Part shown: one piece after another, positions 25,231 to 34,039 of the stretch
How the letters are laid out: each line of letters starts with the position of its first letter
How positions within the stretch are numbered: position 1 is the stretch's first letter
Source: Massilia eurypsychrophila
GTDB taxonomy: Bacteria; Pseudomonadota; Gammaproteobacteria; Burkholderiales; Burkholderiaceae_D
NCBI RefSeq assembly: GCF_002760655.1
Contig: NZ_PDOC01000009.1
Location: 1 to 64,000 of the forward strand
Length of the DNA stretch: 64,000 bases
Direction: 5' to 3'
The notes under the pieces: generated by a model
The model's input: the letters and a program-made list of their open reading frames with translations, nothing else
Database searches by the model: none
Told to the model about the DNA's origin: nothing
Position numbers and translations under genes: made by a program

Positions 25231-26208
25231 ATGCAAAACAGTTTGTTGAAGCCACGTATTATCGATGTTGAATCCCTCGGTGCCGGTCACGCCAAAGTCG
25301 TGATGGAGCCGTTCGAGCGTGGCTATGGCCACACATTGGGTAATGCGCTGCGCCGCGTCCTGCTGTCGTCGATGGTCGGCTACGCGCCAACCGAAGTGAC
25401 GATCGCCGGCGTCGTCCATGAGTATTCGTCGCTGGACGGCGTGCAGGAAGACGTCGTCGACCTGCTGCTGAACCTGAAGGGCGTCGTCTTCAAAGTGCAC
25501 AACCGCGATTCCGTCACCCTGACCCTGAAAAAGGAAGGCGAAGGCGCAATCCTGGCGTCCGACATCGACCTGCCGCATGACGTCGAACTGATCAACCCGG
25601 ACCACGTGATCGCTCACCTGACCGCCGGCGGCAAGCTCGACATGCAGATCAAGGTCGAAAAAGGCCGTGGCTACGTTCCTGGTAACGTGCGCCGCCTGTC
25701 GGAAGACACCAACAAGACGATCGGCCGCATCATCCTGGACGCTTCGTTCTCGCCGGTGCGCCGCGTGTCGTACTTCGTTGAGTCGGCCCGTGTCGAACAG
25801 CGTACCGACCTCGACAAGCTGGTCATCAACATCGAAACGAACGGCGTGATCACGCCAGAAGAAGCGATCCGCCAGTCGGCCCGCGTCCTGGTCGATCAGC
25901 TCAACGTGTTCGCTGCACTGGAAGGCACGGAAGCTGCCGCTGAAGCGCCATCGCGCGCGCCGCTGGTCGATCCGATCCTGCTGCGTCCAGTCGACGACCT
26001 CGAGCTGACGGTGCGTTCGGCCAACTGCCTGAAGGCCGAAAACATCTACTACATCGGCGACCTGATCCAGCGTTCGGAAAACGAGCTGCTGAAGACGCCA
26101 AACCTGGGCCGCAAGTCGCTCAACGAGATCAAGGAAGTCCTTGCATCGCGTGGCTTGACCCTGGGCATGAAGCTGGAAAACTGGCCGCCTGCCGGCTTGG
26201 AGAAGTAA
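25231..26208 (+). CDS. rpoA: RNA polymerase alpha subunit
   Basis: The 325-residue product has the N-terminal assembly domain ([46 protein letters not shown]) and the C-terminal domain (about 250-320) with [15 protein letters not shown] and [27 protein letters not shown], which binds UP elements and activators. AAAAGGA precedes the ATG. No promoter was recognised in the 58 bases between the hairpin and the start, so expression presumably depends on partial read-through. Confidence 0.98.
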   Translation: MQNSLLKPRIIDVESLGAGHAKVVMEPFERGYGHTLGNALRRVLLSSMVGYAPTEVTIAGVVHEYSSLDGVQEDVVDLLLNLKGVVFKVHNRDSVTLTLKKEGEGAILASDIDLPHDVELINPDHVIAHLTAGGKLDMQIKVEKGRGYVPGNVRRLSEDTNKTIGRIILDASFSPVRRVSYFVESARVEQRTDLDKLVINIETNGVITPEEAIRQSARVLVDQLNVFAALEGTEAAAEAPSRAPLVDPILLRPVDDLELTVRSANCLKAENIYYIGDLIQRSENELLKTPNLGRKSLNEIKEVLASRGLTLGMKLENWPPAGLEK

Positions 26209-26338
26209 TTTTGTCGTACCCCGGCCGTGCACATTGCCCGGCCGGCATTTTTTAACTCAATTTTTAAAACCGGTCCGCGGCGATTCATAGCAATCACCGA
26301 TCGAAGAACTGGAATAAAAACACTCGAAAGGAATTACC

Positions 26339-26734
26339 ATGCGTCACCGTCACGGCCTTCGCAAGCTGAATCGTACTTCGTCCCACCGCCTCGCCATGCT
26401 GCGCAACATGACCGTTTCCCTGCTGCGTCATGAAGCCATCAAGACCACCGTTCCTAAGGCTAAGGAACTGCGCAAAGTGATCGAGCCGATCCTGACCATG
26501 GGCAAGACCGACACCCTGGCCAACAAGCGCCTGGCATTCGCCCGCCTGCGCGACCGCGAAATGGTCCTGAAGCTGTTCGCTGAACTGGGCCCACGCTACG
26601 CCAACCGTAACGGTGGCTATCTGCGTATCCTGAAAATGGGTTTCCGCGTCGGCGACAATGCACCGATGTGCTACGTCGAACTGATGGACCGTCCAGAAGT
26701 CACCGATGTTGAAGAAGCGCCAACCGCCGAGTAA
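26339..26734 (+). CDS. rplQ: 50S ribosomal protein L17
   Basis: The 131-residue product starts [24 protein letters not shown] and includes [18 protein letters not shown] and [16 protein letters not shown], the L17 signature. L17 lies at the base of the 50S near the tunnel exit. It is the last gene of the alpha operon, with a terminator 23 bases downstream. AAAGGA precedes the ATG. Confidence 0.98.
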   Translation: MRHRHGLRKLNRTSSHRLAMLRNMTVSLLRHEAIKTTVPKAKELRKVIEPILTMGKTDTLANKRLAFARLRDREMVLKLFAELGPRYANRNGGYLRILKMGFRVGDNAPMCYVELMDRPEVTDVEEAPTAE

Positions 26735-26756
26735 TCAGCGCGTTCGTTGCACAATG

Positions 26757-26788
26757 AAAGCCAGGCCTAGCCTGGCTTTTTGTTTTTT
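26757..26788 (+). terminator. Rho-independent terminator after rplQ
   Basis: AAAGCCAGGC (26757-26766) pairs with GCCTGGCTTT (26770-26779) around a 3-base loop, and the T-rich tail runs to 26788. It ends the ribosomal supercluster. Confidence 0.9.
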
Positions 26789-26932
26789 GGCGCCATGGAT
26801 GAATGTCGGTAATCTTTACAGCTTGTGCAAATACATTCATGACGGATTTCCAAGCTCATGTTAGCAATGAATTTAATCCATTGGCACGATAACTGCTTCG
26901 CAATTGGTTCGACCAACTAAAATAAAATCACC

Positions 26933-27532
26933 ATGTCCTCCATGACTACTTCGAACTGCCCCTCCGTTTTAACGAAAATCGTCAAGGCGGCTTGCTTCGC
27001 CGCGGGGCTCCTATATGCCGCCATCGGGCATGCTGGCGTATTAAGCTTTACAGACACAACAGTTGGCGGCCCGACCTGGAATCGCCCGCTTTCCACGACG
27101 ACCTTAAGTGCCATAGGTACAAACGTCGCCTATGACGTCACACAATTTCGCGTGGATCAAAGCGGCAGTTACTCCTTCTTTAGTCAGGGCTTGCTACCGT
27201 TAGTTTGGGATAACTATTTAGTGTTGTACGCCAACGCATTCTCCGCAACGTCGCCAACGGCCAATATCATTACGTTAAACGACGATTATCCGGGCATTGG
27301 CGGCGCGGGATTTGTAGTGAACTTAACTGCTGGTATTGACTATTTCGTGGTCGAAACTGGCTTTGGTAACAGTAATGCCGGCACGTATAGCATCGTCATC
27401 ACAGGCTTGGGCAGCGGAACTGCATCGATCGTTGGCGCCAATGTGGTTCCGGAACCTGCAAGTCTGGCATTGCTGGGCCTCGGGATCTCTGGACTGTTCG
27501 CGGCGCGCCGCCGCAGCGCTCAAATTCTCTAA
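26933..27532 (+). CDS. PEP-CTERM-sorted secreted protein
   Basis: The 199-residue protein has an N-terminal signal peptide (hydrophobic stretch about 20-34, ending IGHA), a Ser/Thr/Gly-rich beta-type body without recognised enzyme motifs, and a C-terminal VPEPASLALLGLGISGLFAARRR. This is a textbook PEP-CTERM signal: the PEP motif, a membrane helix and a basic end, recognised by exosortase in exopolysaccharide-producing Gram-negative bacteria. Base composition is lower in GC than the neighbours, with A/T-ending codons common, hinting at a different codon history. Function of the body is unknown. No exosortase gene is in the window. Confidence 0.85.
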   Translation: MSSMTTSNCPSVLTKIVKAACFAAGLLYAAIGHAGVLSFTDTTVGGPTWNRPLSTTTLSAIGTNVAYDVTQFRVDQSGSYSFFSQGLLPLVWDNYLVLYANAFSATSPTANIITLNDDYPGIGGAGFVVNLTAGIDYFVVETGFGNSNAGTYSIVITGLGSGTASIVGANVVPEPASLALLGLGISGLFAARRRSAQIL

Positions 27533-27868
27533 TACCGGCATCTGGAGTATTCCATCTGCGTCCGCGACACAGATGGGGTCGCGTTTGAAAATGAACGTAG
27601 CGCTGGTCCGGCTGGCGTCAGCGTCCAGGGCGTTGCAGGGCAGCCAACGGAGCGGTAATCCGCTCGACGGCACCAAGGTCCACCGATCCTCACGTTCTAA
27701 ACCTGCCACCGATGCACTCTTGAGTGCATCGACGACGCCGTGTGCCTGGGCCGATCACGCAGGGCGTGACGGCTGGCCCGTGGTAGCCGACGCGATCGTT
27801 GGCACGGGTGTACTATTCTGCCTGCGCCGTCCGGACCAGTTCGGCTGCTTACAATCAACAGGAAACCC
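27533..27868 (+). other. Gene-free gap before dsbD
   Basis: This 336-base stretch contains open frames that run through from neighbouring genes but none with family features, ribosome site or clear codon bias. No convincing promoter or terminator was seen. CCATGGCC at the end belongs to the dsbD start. Confidence 0.5.
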
Positions 27869-29692
27869 ATGGCCAGTGTCTCGACCCGTCCCGCCCGCAG
27901 TGTTGCGCCGTTTAACACGTTGATGCGCGCCTGCGCGGCGCTGCTGCTGCTGCTGTGCGCACTGCTGGCGAGCGGCCCGGCCGCGGCGGCCGACGAGTTT
28001 CTCGAGCCGGGCGTGGCGTTCAAGTTTTCGGCGCGCATGCAGGAAGGCGGCACGCTGGCGGTTACCTACGACATCGCCGACGGCTACTACATGTACCGCG
28101 AACAGTTCAAGTTCAGCGCCGACGGCGCCACCCTTGGCACGCCGACTTTCCCTGTGGGCAAAGTCAAGTTCGACGATACGTTCCAGAAAAACGTCGAGAC
28201 GTACCGCAAATCGGTCACCATCACGATGCCGGTGCAGGCCGCCGGCCTGTTCACCTTGAAGGCGACCTCGCAAGGCTGCGCCGATGCCGGCCTGTGCTAT
28301 TCGCCGCAGGAAGCGACCGAGCGGCTGATGGGCAACGCCGTCGCAGCGCCTGGCGCGACGCCGGCGATGAGCGTGACGCCGGCGACGCCGGCGTCCGCCG
28401 CCCCGGTTGCTATGGCGCCGGCCGGGGCCGCGCCATCCGAACTGTCCGGCATTGCCGCGGTGCTAGGTGGCGGCAAGCTCGTCGCCATCATTCCCGCCTT
28501 TATTTTGCTCGGCCTGGGCCTGGCGTTTACGCCGTGCGTGTTGCCGATGGTGCCGATCCTGTCGTCGATCATTGTCGGCGAGGGGGCCATCAAGCGCGCG
28601 CGCGCCTTGCTGCTGTCGGTCACCTACGCGCTCGGCATGGCGCTGGTCTACACGGCGCTGGGCGTGGCCGCCGGACTGGCCGGCGAAGGCCTGGCCGCGG
28701 CGCTGCAGAACCCCTGGGTGCTGGGCACCTTCGGCATCCTGATCGTCGCCATGGCGCTGTCGATGTTCGGCGTCTACGAACTGCAGCTGCCGGCCGCGCT
28801 GCAAACCCGGCTGGCCAACGCGTCCGGCCGCCAGTCGTCCGGCAAGCTGGCCGGCGTGTTCGCCATGGGCGCCATCTCCGCGCTGATCGTCGGTCCGTGC
28901 GTCGCCGCGCCGCTGGCCGGTGCGCTGCTCTACATCAGCCAGACGCGCGACGTCGTCGTCGGCGGCGCCGCGCTGTTCGCGATGGCGATCGGCATGAGCA
29001 TTCCGCTGCTGCTGGTGGGTGTGTCGGCCGGCTCGCTGCTGCCGCGCGCCGGCGCCTGGATGAACTCGGTCAAGCGCTTCTTCGGCGTGCTGATGCTGGC
29101 GATGGCGCTGTGGCTGGTGTCGCCCGTGCTGCCGGCGGCGCTGCAGATGGTAATGTGGGCGGCGCTGCTGATGGGCTACGGCTTCTACCTGCTGCGTTCC
29201 ACCCGCCACTGGGCAGCCATGACCTTGGCGGCCGCGTTCGCCGTGCTCGGCGTGGTCCAGCTGCTCGGCTTTGCCAGCGGCGGGCGCGACCCGCTGGCGC
29301 CACTGGCCCACCTGGCGCCCGGCGCGGGCGAACACGGCCTGCGCTTTACCCGCATCAAGACGGTCGCCCAGCTCGACGCGGCGCTGGCCCAAACCGGCGG
29401 CAAGACGGCGATGCTCGACTTCTACGCCGACTGGTGCGTCTCGTGCAAGGAGATGGAAAAGCTGACCTTCGTCGACCCCGGCGTCAAGGCCAGGCTGGCC
29501 GACAGCGTGCTGCTGCAGGTGGACGTGACGGCCAACGACGCCGACGACAAGGCGATGCTCAAGCGGTTCGGCCTGTTCGGGCCACCCGGCATCATCCTGT
29601 TCGACGCGCGCGGCCAGGAAATTCCCGACAGCCGCGTCATCGGCTACCAGAACGCCGAAAAGTTCACCGCGTCGCTGGCAAAGCTGAAATAA
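27869..29692 (+). CDS. dsbD: Protein-disulfide reductase DsbD
   Basis: The 607-residue protein has a signal peptide (about 15-41), an N-terminal periplasmic immunoglobulin-like domain with the redox pair in SQGCADAGLCYSPQE, a central membrane domain with about eight helices and reactive Cys in FTPCVLPMVPILSS and VGPCVAAPLAG, and a C-terminal thioredoxin domain with YADWCVSCKEME (CVSC). It carries reducing power from cytoplasmic thioredoxin to periplasmic DsbC, DsbG and cytochrome c maturation factors, which fits the ResB/CcsB system farther on. AGGAAA precedes ATG 27869. Confidence 0.96.
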   Translation: MASVSTRPARSVAPFNTLMRACAALLLLLCALLASGPAAAADEFLEPGVAFKFSARMQEGGTLAVTYDIADGYYMYREQFKFSADGATLGTPTFPVGKVKFDDTFQKNVETYRKSVTITMPVQAAGLFTLKATSQGCADAGLCYSPQEATERLMGNAVAAPGATPAMSVTPATPASAAPVAMAPAGAAPSELSGIAAVLGGGKLVAIIPAFILLGLGLAFTPCVLPMVPILSSIIVGEGAIKRARALLLSVTYALGMALVYTALGVAAGLAGEGLAAALQNPWVLGTFGILIVAMALSMFGVYELQLPAALQTRLANASGRQSSGKLAGVFAMGAISALIVGPCVAAPLAGALLYISQTRDVVVGGAALFAMAIGMSIPLLLVGVSAGSLLPRAGAWMNSVKRFFGVLMLAMALWLVSPVLPAALQMVMWAALLMGYGFYLLRSTRHWAAMTLAAAFAVLGVVQLLGFASGGRDPLAPLAHLAPGAGEHGLRFTRIKTVAQLDAALAQTGGKTAMLDFYADWCVSCKEMEKLTFVDPGVKARLADSVLLQVDVTANDADDKAMLKRFGLFGPPGIILFDARGQEIPDSRVIGYQNAEKFTASLAKLK

Positions 29693-29719
29693 GGCGACGG
29701 CTGCAGGTGCGGGCCGGCA

Positions 29720-31471
29720 TCAGGGCGTCGACCAAGTGCGGTCTTTCGCCAGCATGACCTCATGATGGCCGCACCCGGCCGGAATCATCGGAAAGCAGTT
29801 TTCGGCCTGTTCGACCACCACGTCGAGCAAAAACGGACCGGTCGACGCCAGGCAGGCGGCGAGCGCAGCGTCGAGCTCATCGGCATGCTCGACGCGTGCC
29901 GCCTGCCACCCGAACGCCCGCGCCAGGGCGACGAAATCGGGCAGCGCCTCGGTGTAGCTGTGGCTGTAGCGGGCGCCGTGGTGCAGTTCTTGCCACTGCC
30001 GCACCATTCCCATGCAGCCATTGTTTGACAGGATCACCTTGACCGGGCAGCGATGCTGCATGGCGGTGGACAACTCCTGGATGTTCATCTGGATCGAGGC
30101 GTCGCCGCTGACGCAGACCACCAGCTTGCCGGGATGGGCAATCTGCGCGCCGATTGCCGCCGGCAAGCCGTAGCCCATGGTGCCGGCGCCGCCCGAGGTC
30201 AGCCAGCGGCGCGGTGCATCGAACGGCAGATATTGCGCCGCCCACATCTGGTGCTGTCCGACGTCGGTCGCCACGATGGCGTCCTGGCCGGCAAGGGCGG
30301 CTGCCAGCCGCTGCATCAGTTGCTGGGGCACGATGGTCGAGGCCCCTTCGCCGCCAGTGAAGCCGAGCGAGCCGTGCGCGCGCCAGGCGGCGATCTGCCG
30401 CCACCACGCCGCCGTCGCGCCCGCATCGAGCGCCAGCGCGTCGAGTTGGCGATGCAGCCCGGCCAGCACCGCGTGGCAGTCGCCCGCCAGGCCGATATCG
30501 GTGGACACGACCTTGCCGATCGAGGCCGGATCGATGTCGATGTGAATGATGCGCGCACCGGGACAGAAGTCGTCGAGCTTGCCGGTGACGCGGTCGTCGA
30601 AGCGCGCGCCGACGCACACCACCAGGTCCGCCTCGTGCATGGCCAGGTTCGCCTCCAGCGTGCCGTGCATGCCCAGCATGCCGAGCCATTGCGGCTGCGA
30701 GGCGGGGAAGGCGCCAAGTCCCATCAGCGTCAGCGTGCAAGGCGCGTTCGTTCTGAGCACCAGCTCGGTAAAGCTGGCGCACGCCGCCTCGCCCGAATTG
30801 ATCAGCCCGCCACCGCCGTACATCACCGGCCGGCGCGCCGCGGCGATCATGGCGGCGGCCGCCGCCAGCGCGGCCGCGGGGACATCGTGCTGCACCGGCG
30901 CCGCCGCCAAGGCAGGCAGCGCGGGCGGCGCCTGCAGGCGCTGCGCCTGCACATCCTTCGGCACATCGACCAGCACCGGGCCGGGGCGCCCGCCGGTGGC
31001 CTCGGCAACCGCGCGGCGGATGGTGGCGGCGATGTCGGCGCTGTCGCGCACCTGCACGTTCCATTTCGTCACCGTGCGTGAAATGCCGAGCGCGTCGCAT
31101 TCCTGGAATGCATTGGTGCCGATCGACGTCGTCGCCACCTGGCCGCTGATGCACAGCACCGGGATCGAATCGCTGAGCGCATCGAGCAGGCCGGAGGTGG
31201 TGTTGGCGATGCCCGGGCCGGAGGTGACGAACACCACGCCGAGCCGGCCGGTCGAGCGCGCGTAGCCCTGGGCGGCGTGCACGGCCGCCTGCTCGTGGCG
31301 CACCAGCACGTGGCGCAGGCGCCCGTCCAGGTGCAGCGCGTCGTACAGCGGCAGCACAGCGCCGCCGGGGTAGCCGAAAACGGTATCCACGCCGCACTCG
31401 ATCAGCGTGCGCACCAGCACCTGGGCGCCGCTGACGGCCAGGTTTTCCATCTCGTTGGGTGATATGTTCAT
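29720..31471 (-). CDS. ilvB: Acetolactate synthase large subunit (biosynthetic type)
   Basis: The 583-residue ThDP enzyme has the activating Glu E60 in [19 protein letters not shown], the FAD-type central region and the C-terminal ThDP/Mg site [15 protein letters not shown] with [14 protein letters not shown]. It condenses two pyruvates, or pyruvate with 2-oxobutyrate, in branched-chain amino acid synthesis. The second residue of the metal motif is Ala (GDAS) rather than the more usual Gly. No small subunit (ilvN/ilvH) gene follows, so it either works alone or uses one encoded elsewhere. The gene is divergent from the Lrp/AsnC regulator. Confidence 0.92.
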   Translation of the reverse strand: MNISPNEMENLAVSGAQVLVRTLIECGVDTVFGYPGGAVLPLYDALHLDGRLRHVLVRHEQAAVHAAQGYARSTGRLGVVFVTSGPGIANTTSGLLDALSDSIPVLCISGQVATTSIGTNAFQECDALGISRTVTKWNVQVRDSADIAATIRRAVAEATGGRPGPVLVDVPKDVQAQRLQAPPALPALAAAPVQHDVPAAALAAAAAMIAAARRPVMYGGGGLINSGEAACASFTELVLRTNAPCTLTLMGLGAFPASQPQWLGMLGMHGTLEANLAMHEADLVVCVGARFDDRVTGKLDDFCPGARIIHIDIDPASIGKVVSTDIGLAGDCHAVLAGLHRQLDALALDAGATAAWWRQIAAWRAHGSLGFTGGEGASTIVPQQLMQRLAAALAGQDAIVATDVGQHQMWAAQYLPFDAPRRWLTSGGAGTMGYGLPAAIGAQIAHPGKLVVCVSGDASIQMNIQELSTAMQHRCPVKVILSNNGCMGMVRQWQELHHGARYSHSYTEALPDFVALARAFGWQAARVEHADELDAALAACLASTGPFLLDVVVEQAENCFPMIPAGCGHHEVMLAKDRTWSTP

Positions 31472-31494
31472 CGCTAAATTTTATCCACGCAACC

Positions 31495-31530
31495 GGTGAA
31501 AGTGCTTCATAATTTCAGCGTGATTTCACC
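31495..31530 (+). promoter_or_regulatory. Inverted repeat between ilvB and the Lrp gene
   Basis: GGTGAAA (31495-31501) and TTTCACC (31524-31530) form 7-base inverted arms 22 bases apart in the shared 75-base divergent region. It is a plausible site for the adjacent Lrp/AsnC regulator; no experiment supports this. Confidence 0.4.
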
Positions 31531-31546
31531 AGTTTCGGAAAATTTG

Positions 31547-32053
31547 ATGGATATCGACGGCAAAGCCGGAAAAAAATTCGACGAGCACGACCGCGCGATC
31601 CTGCGCGTGCTGCTGGCCGACTCGCGCACCACCTTGCAGGAGATCGGCCGCGCGGTCGGGCTGTCGACCACTTCGTGCTGGAACCGCATCAAGCGGATGG
31701 AGGAGTCGGGCGCGATCCAGGGCTACACGGTCAGGGTCGACCTGGCCCAGATCGGCTACCAGGATACGGTGATCGTGCAGGTCACCCTGGAGAGCCACAG
31801 CGAGGAGACGCTTTGGGAGTTCGGTCGCGCGCTCGAATCGATCCCCGAGATTCTCGAGGCGTTCCTCATTTCGGGCGACTACGATTATTTCATCCGCATT
31901 GCGGTGAAGGATACGCGCGACTATGAACGGCTGTTGCGCGAGCAGCTGTACCAGATACCCGGCATCCGCCACAGCAAATCGAGCTTTGTGCTGCGCACGC
32001 TGAAAAAATCGGATACGCCGCTGGCTGCGGCGCCGGCGCCTACTCGGCGCTAG
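31547..32053 (+). CDS. Lrp/AsnC-family transcriptional regulator
   Basis: The 168-residue protein has an N-terminal HTH (KFDEHDRAILRVLLADSRTTLQEIGRAVGLSTTSCWNRIKRME) and a RAM ligand-binding domain (about 80-155) with GYTVRVDLAQIGYQ and SGDYDYFIRIAVKDT. ATG 31547 is chosen because the HTH starts shortly after; upstream GTG codons add residues without support. Its 3' end overlaps the convergent hypothetical gene by 14 bases. Divergence from ilvB suggests that it controls acetolactate synthase in response to a branched-chain amino acid; this is inference. Confidence 0.9.
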   Translation: MDIDGKAGKKFDEHDRAILRVLLADSRTTLQEIGRAVGLSTTSCWNRIKRMEESGAIQGYTVRVDLAQIGYQDTVIVQVTLESHSEETLWEFGRALESIPEILEAFLISGDYDYFIRIAVKDTRDYERLLREQLYQIPGIRHSKSSFVLRTLKKSDTPLAAAPAPTRR

Positions 32054-32396
32054 CGCCGGCCTGCGCCGACTCGCGCCGGCGCGCCGCCAGGTCGCGCGTC
32101 CGGGCCAGCATGCGAGCCCGCGCCGACGCCGGCAAGCGCGGCGCGGCCGAGGCGTGCTCCGGCGCGTCGTCCACTGCCGGGCCGCCGCCGACCAGCACGA
32201 TGAACTGCTGCGTCAGCAATTCGTCGATGTCGGCCTCGCCCAAGCCTACCGCCGCCAGCTTGGCCAGCAGCGACGCGCGCGTGTGGCGCCCGTCGATCTG
32301 GACCAGCAGCATGCGCAGCCGGGCAGGGAGGTGGTGCTTGCGTGTGGCGATTTCCTCGCGGCCTTTGTCGCTCTTGTCGTAAATGCAGGTATTCAT
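32040..32396 (-). CDS. Small hypothetical protein
   Basis: The 118-residue product begins MNTCIYDKSDKGREEIATRKHHLPARLRMLLVQID, followed by an all-helical stretch with ASLLAKLAAVGLGEADIDELLTQQFI that could be a winged-helix remnant, and an Ala/Arg-rich tail. The family is not recognised with certainty. It has no signal peptide or membrane helix. A GGAGACC ribosome site lies before the ATG. Its end overlaps the lrp end by 14 bases. Confidence 0.65.
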   Translation of the reverse strand: MNTCIYDKSDKGREEIATRKHHLPARLRMLLVQIDGRHTRASLLAKLAAVGLGEADIDELLTQQFIVLVGGGPAVDDAPEHASAAPRLPASARARMLARTRDLAARRRESAQAGASAE

Positions 32397-32577
32397 CAGC
32401 GGTCTCCAATTGTTGTTGGTGTTGTCGAGCCGGTGTTGCCGTGCGGATATACGAATGGATATTACACAATATTGAACGGGATGGGCAAAAAAAGGGCTAT
32501 GTCGCCGCGATCCGGTCTGGTTCAGACCTCGGCCGTTGGGCGTAGTTCAATATCCCCGACTTCGCGGTGACATCGCC

Positions 32578-32603
32578 AAAAAAAGAGGAGCCGAAGCTCC
32601 TCT
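32578..32603 (-). terminator. Terminator of the Spy-like gene
   Basis: Read on the minus strand, AGAGGAGC pairs with GCTCCTCT around a stable TTCG loop and is followed by seven T. It lies about 20 bases after the spy-like stop. Confidence 0.9.
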
Positions 32604-32622
32604 GTGGTTGCGTGCCGCGCGA

Positions 32623-33117
32623 TCAGCCGCGCATGCCACCCTTCATGTGATGGCCGCCACCGTGGTGACCGCCGCCGTGACCGCGTCCGCGCATGGTGCT
32701 CTCGTCAAACACTTTCTTCTGCGCCGGCGTCAGCGTCGCATAGAAGGTGTTCAGCGCGGCCAGCTTCGATTCCATGGCGGCGGTGTGCTGCTTGGCCATG
32801 GCGATCATCTTCTCCATCCGGGCCGGGGCCGACAGGGTCGCCATCGCCGCGTGCTCGCCCCGTCCTGCCATTGGCGTCGGCTTGATCGCTGCCTGGTAGG
32901 CCGTCCATGCCGGCTGCTGCTCCGGCGTCAGCTGCAGCGCTGCGGCCTGTTTGGCCTGGCGCTTGGCGTAATGCTCGCTCCATTTTGCCATCCGCTGTTC
33001 CTGGCTGACGGCGTGGCCGTGGCGGCCTTCCGGCGCGGCCGCCGTTTGTGCGATGGCGACGCTGCCGAAGCCGGCGACGACCATGGCGATCAGGACCTGC
33101 TTGCGTAATGCGTTCAT
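32623..33117 (-). CDS. Spy/CpxP-family periplasmic protein
   Basis: The 164-residue protein has a signal peptide (MNALRKQVLIAMVVAGFGSVAIA) and two LTxxQ motifs, LTPEQQPAWTAY and LTPAQKKVFDE, the family hallmark. A His/Gly-rich tail (RGHGGGHHGGGHH) may bind metal. Spy and CpxP are periplasmic chaperone or stress-modulating proteins in the Cpx and Bae regulons of E. coli. It is divergent from a two-component system and RND pump, with an inverted repeat between them. ATG 33117 follows GGAA; an upstream extension is not supported. Confidence 0.88.
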   Translation of the reverse strand: MNALRKQVLIAMVVAGFGSVAIAQTAAAPEGRHGHAVSQEQRMAKWSEHYAKRQAKQAAALQLTPEQQPAWTAYQAAIKPTPMAGRGEHAAMATLSAPARMEKMIAMAKQHTAAMESKLAALNTFYATLTPAQKKVFDESTMRGRGHGGGHHGGGHHMKGGMRG

Positions 33118-33221
33118 GTGTTTTTCCTTGAGAGTTAAGTGGGTTGTGCGTCTCAACTGCTCGGTGCACGGTTCCCATCATGGTGGCGCGGTGTTTCCAC
33201 CGGATGTCCGCTGCCGCGCAC

Positions 33222-33270
33222 TTTGTATCAATTTGTTTCGACCCCCGGCGTATATACATGATGATACAAA
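33222..33270. promoter_or_regulatory. Inverted repeat in the spy/response-regulator divergent region
   Basis: TTTGTATCA (33222-33230) and TGATACAAA (33262-33270) are perfect 9-base arms, 31 bases apart, about 100 bases from the spy start and 41 from the regulator start. A GTATATACAT AT-rich core lies between. It is a likely site for the adjacent response regulator. Confidence 0.5.
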
Positions 33271-33310
33271 TACCCTGTTCATGGGGACCTTAACTGGGGA
33301 TAATCCCATC

Positions 33311-34039
33311 ATGGATACTCCCTCTACCATTCTGATCGTCGACGACGACCGCGACATCCGCTCGCTGCTGGCCGACTACCTCGAGTCGAACGGCTACCGC
33401 GCCCTGGCCGCGGCCGACGGCACGGCGATGTGGAAGATACTCGACGAGGCGCGCCCCGACCTCATCGTGCTCGACCTGAACCTGCCCGGCGACGACGGCC
33501 TGACCCTGTGCCGCAAGCTGCGCGCCCATTCGACCTTGCCGGTGATCATGCTCACGGCGCGCAACGAGCCGCTCGACCGCATCCTCGGCCTCGAGATGGG
33601 CGCCGACGACTACCTGCCGAAGCCGTTCGAGCCGCGCGAGCTGCTCGCGCGCATCCGCAGCGTGCTGCGGCGCAGCCACGCGATGCCGTCGAATACGCCG
33701 GCCGACAACGCCCAGCAGATGCGCTTCTCCGGCTGGACGCTCGACCTGACCGCGCGCCACCTGCTCAACCCGGACGGCATGGTGATCATGCTGTCGGGCG
33801 CCGAATTTCGCCTCTTGCGCGTGTTCCTCGAACACCCGAACCGGGTGCTCAACCGCGACCAGCTGCTGAACCTCACGCAAGGGCGCGACGCCGATCCGTT
33901 CGACCGCTCGATCGACATCCAGATCAGCCGCCTGCGCCAGAAGCTGGGCGAAGACGCGCGTCTGCCGCAGATCATCAAGACGGTGCGCAACGGCGGCTAC
34001 GTGCTGGCCGGCCAGGTCACGGTCGAGCCGCCGGCATGA
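33311..34039 (+). CDS. OmpR-family response regulator
   Basis: The 242-residue protein has a receiver domain with acidic pocket D11-D13, phosphoacceptor D55 in LIVLDLNLPGDDG, and K in GADDYLPKPFEP near 105, and an OmpR-type winged helix with NRDQLLNLTQGRDADPFDRSIDIQISRLRQKLGED. It resembles OmpR/RstA-type regulators. ATG 33311 begins MDTPSTILIVDDD; a longer frame upstream is not homologous. It overlaps the kinase gene by four bases. With the neighbouring spy-like gene and pump it forms a BaeSR-like layout. Confidence 0.93.
   Translation: MDTPSTILIVDDDRDIRSLLADYLESNGYRALAAADGTAMWKILDEARPDLIVLDLNLPGDDGLTLCRKLRAHSTLPVIMLTARNEPLDRILGLEMGADDYLPKPFEPRELLARIRSVLRRSHAMPSNTPADNAQQMRFSGWTLDLTARHLLNPDGMVIMLSGAEFRLLRVFLEHPNRVLNRDQLLNLTQGRDADPFDRSIDIQISRLRQKLGEDARLPQIIKTVRNGGYVLAGQVTVEPPA

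Noticed and set aside
23866-26232. Long minus-strand open frame of 788 codons across rpsK, rpsD and rpoA
   Set aside because: It is a shadow of well-conserved ribosomal genes on the other strand, caused by GC bias.
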